Of a stretch of DNA of 16,809 bases, positions 15,831 to 16,809 are shown piece by piece. The position numbers and the translations under genes were made by a program. A model generated the notes under the pieces. It was given only the letters and a program-made list of their open reading frames with translations, had not been told where the DNA came from and ran no database searches. The DNA is taken from assembly GCA_041685645.1 (NCBI GenBank), contig JAWLFI010000039.1, positions 1 through 16,809 of the forward strand. The letters run 5' to 3'. Source of the DNA: JAWLFI01 sp041685645 (lineage in GTDB: Bacteria > Bacteroidota > Bacteroidia > Chitinophagales > Saprospiraceae). The first letter of the stretch is position 1; every line of letters starts with the position of its first letter.

Positions 15831-15903
15831 AGTTCGTTTTGTGTTTCCATATTAACAGAAGCTCTCTTGCACATCAGTCAAATTTCTATCATTTTTTCTA
15901 CGC

Positions 15904-15911
15904 CAAAGATA
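15904..15911 (-). promoter_or_regulatory. Candidate -7 promoter element for ctaA
   Basis: The minus strand reads TATCTTTG, an exact match to TAnnTTTG, about 75 bases upstream of the ctaA ATG at 15830. A TTG on the same strand at 15925-15927 is too close to be a good -33 element. The match sits at the edge of the putative origin's AT-rich element. Confidence 0.35.
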
Positions 15912-15934
15912 GTGGAGATTTTACCAACACCTCT

Positions 15935-16295
15935 TTCCTTTATTAGTAGTTATATTATATACTTATAAAAAAAACTACTGTTACTACTAAGGCTGTGAAT
16001 AAGTGGATAAAAGAACAGCGAAAAAATAGGATATTTACTTATTAACATGAAGTGGTTGCTTATGCACATCTAAAAAGTCAATATACATGGAGAATAGATA
16101 TAGAATTTGTTAATAAGTGAAAGCGAGAAATAATTACCCACAGGAAAAATATTTATGTTTTATATGATAATAAGTTGTTCTGGAATGACATCAAGTTATT
16201 AGTAAAAAGGACTTATTAAAGCATTACTTATATTATATATATGTATATGTCTGATAAGAGAAAAAAGAGAAAAGTTATTCTTTTTACTCACAGTC
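15935..16295. other. Putative chromosomal replication origin (oriC)
   Basis: Read on the minus strand from 16010 leftward: a DnaA box TTATCCACT (16010-16002, one mismatch), a tandem box TTATTCACA (16002-15994, exact to TTATnCACA), a spacer GCCT, the triplets TAG TAG TAA CAG TAG (15989-15975), then a T-run and AT-rich DNA to about 15938. This is the box/GC spacer/DnaA-trio/unwinding-element order known as the basal unwinding system. On the plus strand further boxes follow: TTATGCACA (16060-16068, exact), TTACCCACA (16134-16142, one mismatch) and TTACTCACA (16284-16292, one mismatch). A second very AT-rich stretch is at 16213-16250. No gene is visible here. Confidence 0.72.
16037..16219. repeat. 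Reiterated 9-mer ACTTATTAA within the putative origin
   Basis: ACTTATTAA occurs at 16037-16045 and 16211-16219, and inverted as TTAATAAGT at 16110-16118. Related AATAAGT cores occur at 15998-16004 and 16170-16175. The copies differ from DnaA boxes and may be a separate protein site or simply reflect AT-rich composition. Confidence 0.45.
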
Positions 16296-16481
16296 GGTTC
16301 CACAAAGTATATAGTCAATATCAGATACATAAAACCATTGATTTTAATAGATTACGGATTGATTTTTTCAGATATGTTAGTAAGTGGATTGGAGTAGAAA
16401 CGTTCGCCCAATAGTCTCTACCCAAACCATCAACATTTGTAAAGAATATGTCTCATCGCCCTGCACATTAAACTCCAAAGG

Positions 16482-16502
16482 ATTCCGCATCAAGTGCGGA
16501 AT
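16482..16502. repeat. REP-like palindrome
   Basis: ATTCCGCA (16482-16489) pairs perfectly with TGCGGAAT (16495-16502) around the loop TCAAG. The sequence around it has the look of a widespread intergenic repeat whose antisense translation contains VIPHLMRNP. A minus-strand open frame at 16377-16619 passes through it and is rejected as a gene for that reason. Confidence 0.6.
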
Positions 16503-16725
16503 GACGATTGTTTGTGTTATTTGGTATTTGTAGAGATCTACGACCCCGCTAAAAAAGGGTAGCCCGGCTCTTGACGCTCTTTTCTTGGGTGTTTGTTCTT
16601 TGCCTAATCGGTGCAGCAATGGAGTCCGGACCCATCACCAGTGATAGCGGCGCGCTGAGCGGAATTGCGTTCGCGGGTAGCGGGAAGAATCTAAAAAATA
16701 CGACGATCTAAAGCTACCTGAAGGA

Positions 16726-16809
16726 ATGAAAAAAAGTCCCAAAGGCCCAAACCCGCGAAAAAAGCATGAAGCGGTAAAAAGCGACCGCGGTTTTGCGCCA
16801 GCAAAAATC
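16726..16809 (+). CDS. Possible start of a basic protein running off the right edge
   Basis: From ATG 16726 the frame stays open to the window end (28 codons). The peptide begins MKKSPKGPNPRKKHEAVKSD, rich in Lys, Arg and Pro, as at the disordered N-terminus of an RNA-binding or ribosome-associated protein. I do not recognise the family. The purine-rich bases AAGGA lie just before the ATG. Just upstream, another short frame (ATG 16619 to TAA 16711, 30 codons) is also open, but nothing marks it as real. The plus-strand orientation is away from the putative origin. Evidence is limited to an open frame and composition. Confidence 0.35.
   Translation, partial: MKKSPKGPNPRKKHEAVKSDRGFAPAKI

Noticed and set aside
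16377..16619. Minus-strand open frame of 80 codons
   Set aside because: It reads through a REP-like palindrome (its translation contains VIPHLMRNP, typical of repeat-derived frames) and has no domain or signal features.
16610..16735. Possible retron or other structured RNA before the last open frame
   Set aside because: Only a short GTCCGGAC palindrome and weak pairings were seen; no reverse transcriptase or known RNA motif is in view.
1..16809. CRISPR arrays, tRNA or rRNA genes, insertion sequences, phage genes
   Set aside because: No regularly spaced direct repeats, no tRNA cloverleaf or rRNA-like segment, and no transposase, integrase or phage protein was recognised.

Overview
The window looks like chromosomal DNA of a Bacteroidota bacterium, probably a marine or environmental Saprospiria/Cytophagia/Flavobacteriia-type lineage. 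This is inferred from gene content and signals, not from a database match. The evidence is a propeller/Y_Y_Y/LytS sensor with a LytTR regulator, DUF5777-like and DUF2490-like barrel proteins, paired YceI proteins, low-GC spacers, no Shine-Dalgarno logic at most starts, and several matches to the Bacteroidota -7 element TAnnTTTG. The window ends fall inside genes, so both edges are partial.

Bases 1-4469 (minus strand) hold a compact lipid/polyketide operon, read right to left: FAD-dependent oxidoreductase, SAM methyltransferase, type III polyketide synthase, an enoyl-ACP-reductase-like SDR, a FabZ-like hot-dog dehydratase and the start of a beta-ketoacyl-ACP synthase. The core (type III PKS, methyltransferase, flavoprotein) resembles the logic of phenolic-lipid operons such as Streptomyces srsABC. 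The three FAS-II-type genes suggest that the operon makes its own acyl starter. Bases 4470-4805 hold a candidate promoter and a GC-rich inverted-repeat island.

Bases 4806-9118 (minus strand) form a second, very tight run of seven genes for the cell envelope: a two-motif c-type cytochrome lipoprotein, a smaller paralogous cytochrome lipoprotein, an OB-fold membrane protein, a YceI protein, a DUF5777-like barrel, a PepSY-like secreted protein and a DUF2490-like barrel. Divergent from it, bases 9310-13420 (plus strand) encode a second YceI protein, a periplasmic propeller/LytS histidine kinase and a LytTR response regulator, joined by TTGA and ATGA stop/start overlaps. The layout suggests that the kinase/regulator pair controls the divergent envelope operon.

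Bases 13421-13690 are a convergent gap with a REP-like cluster of strong hairpins. Then come a CaCA-family cation antiporter (13691-14632) and a heme A synthase of the COX15/CtaA family (14775-15830), both on the minus strand.

Bases 15831-16725 lack a convincing gene. The part at about 15935-16295 has the architecture of a chromosomal replication origin: two tandem DnaA boxes, a short GC spacer, a run of DnaA-trio triplets, an AT-rich unwinding element, further DnaA boxes to the right, and a reiterated 9-mer. This is the most notable observation. Eleven of the 14 genes to the left point away from it. A possible plus-strand gene begins at 16726 and runs off the window.
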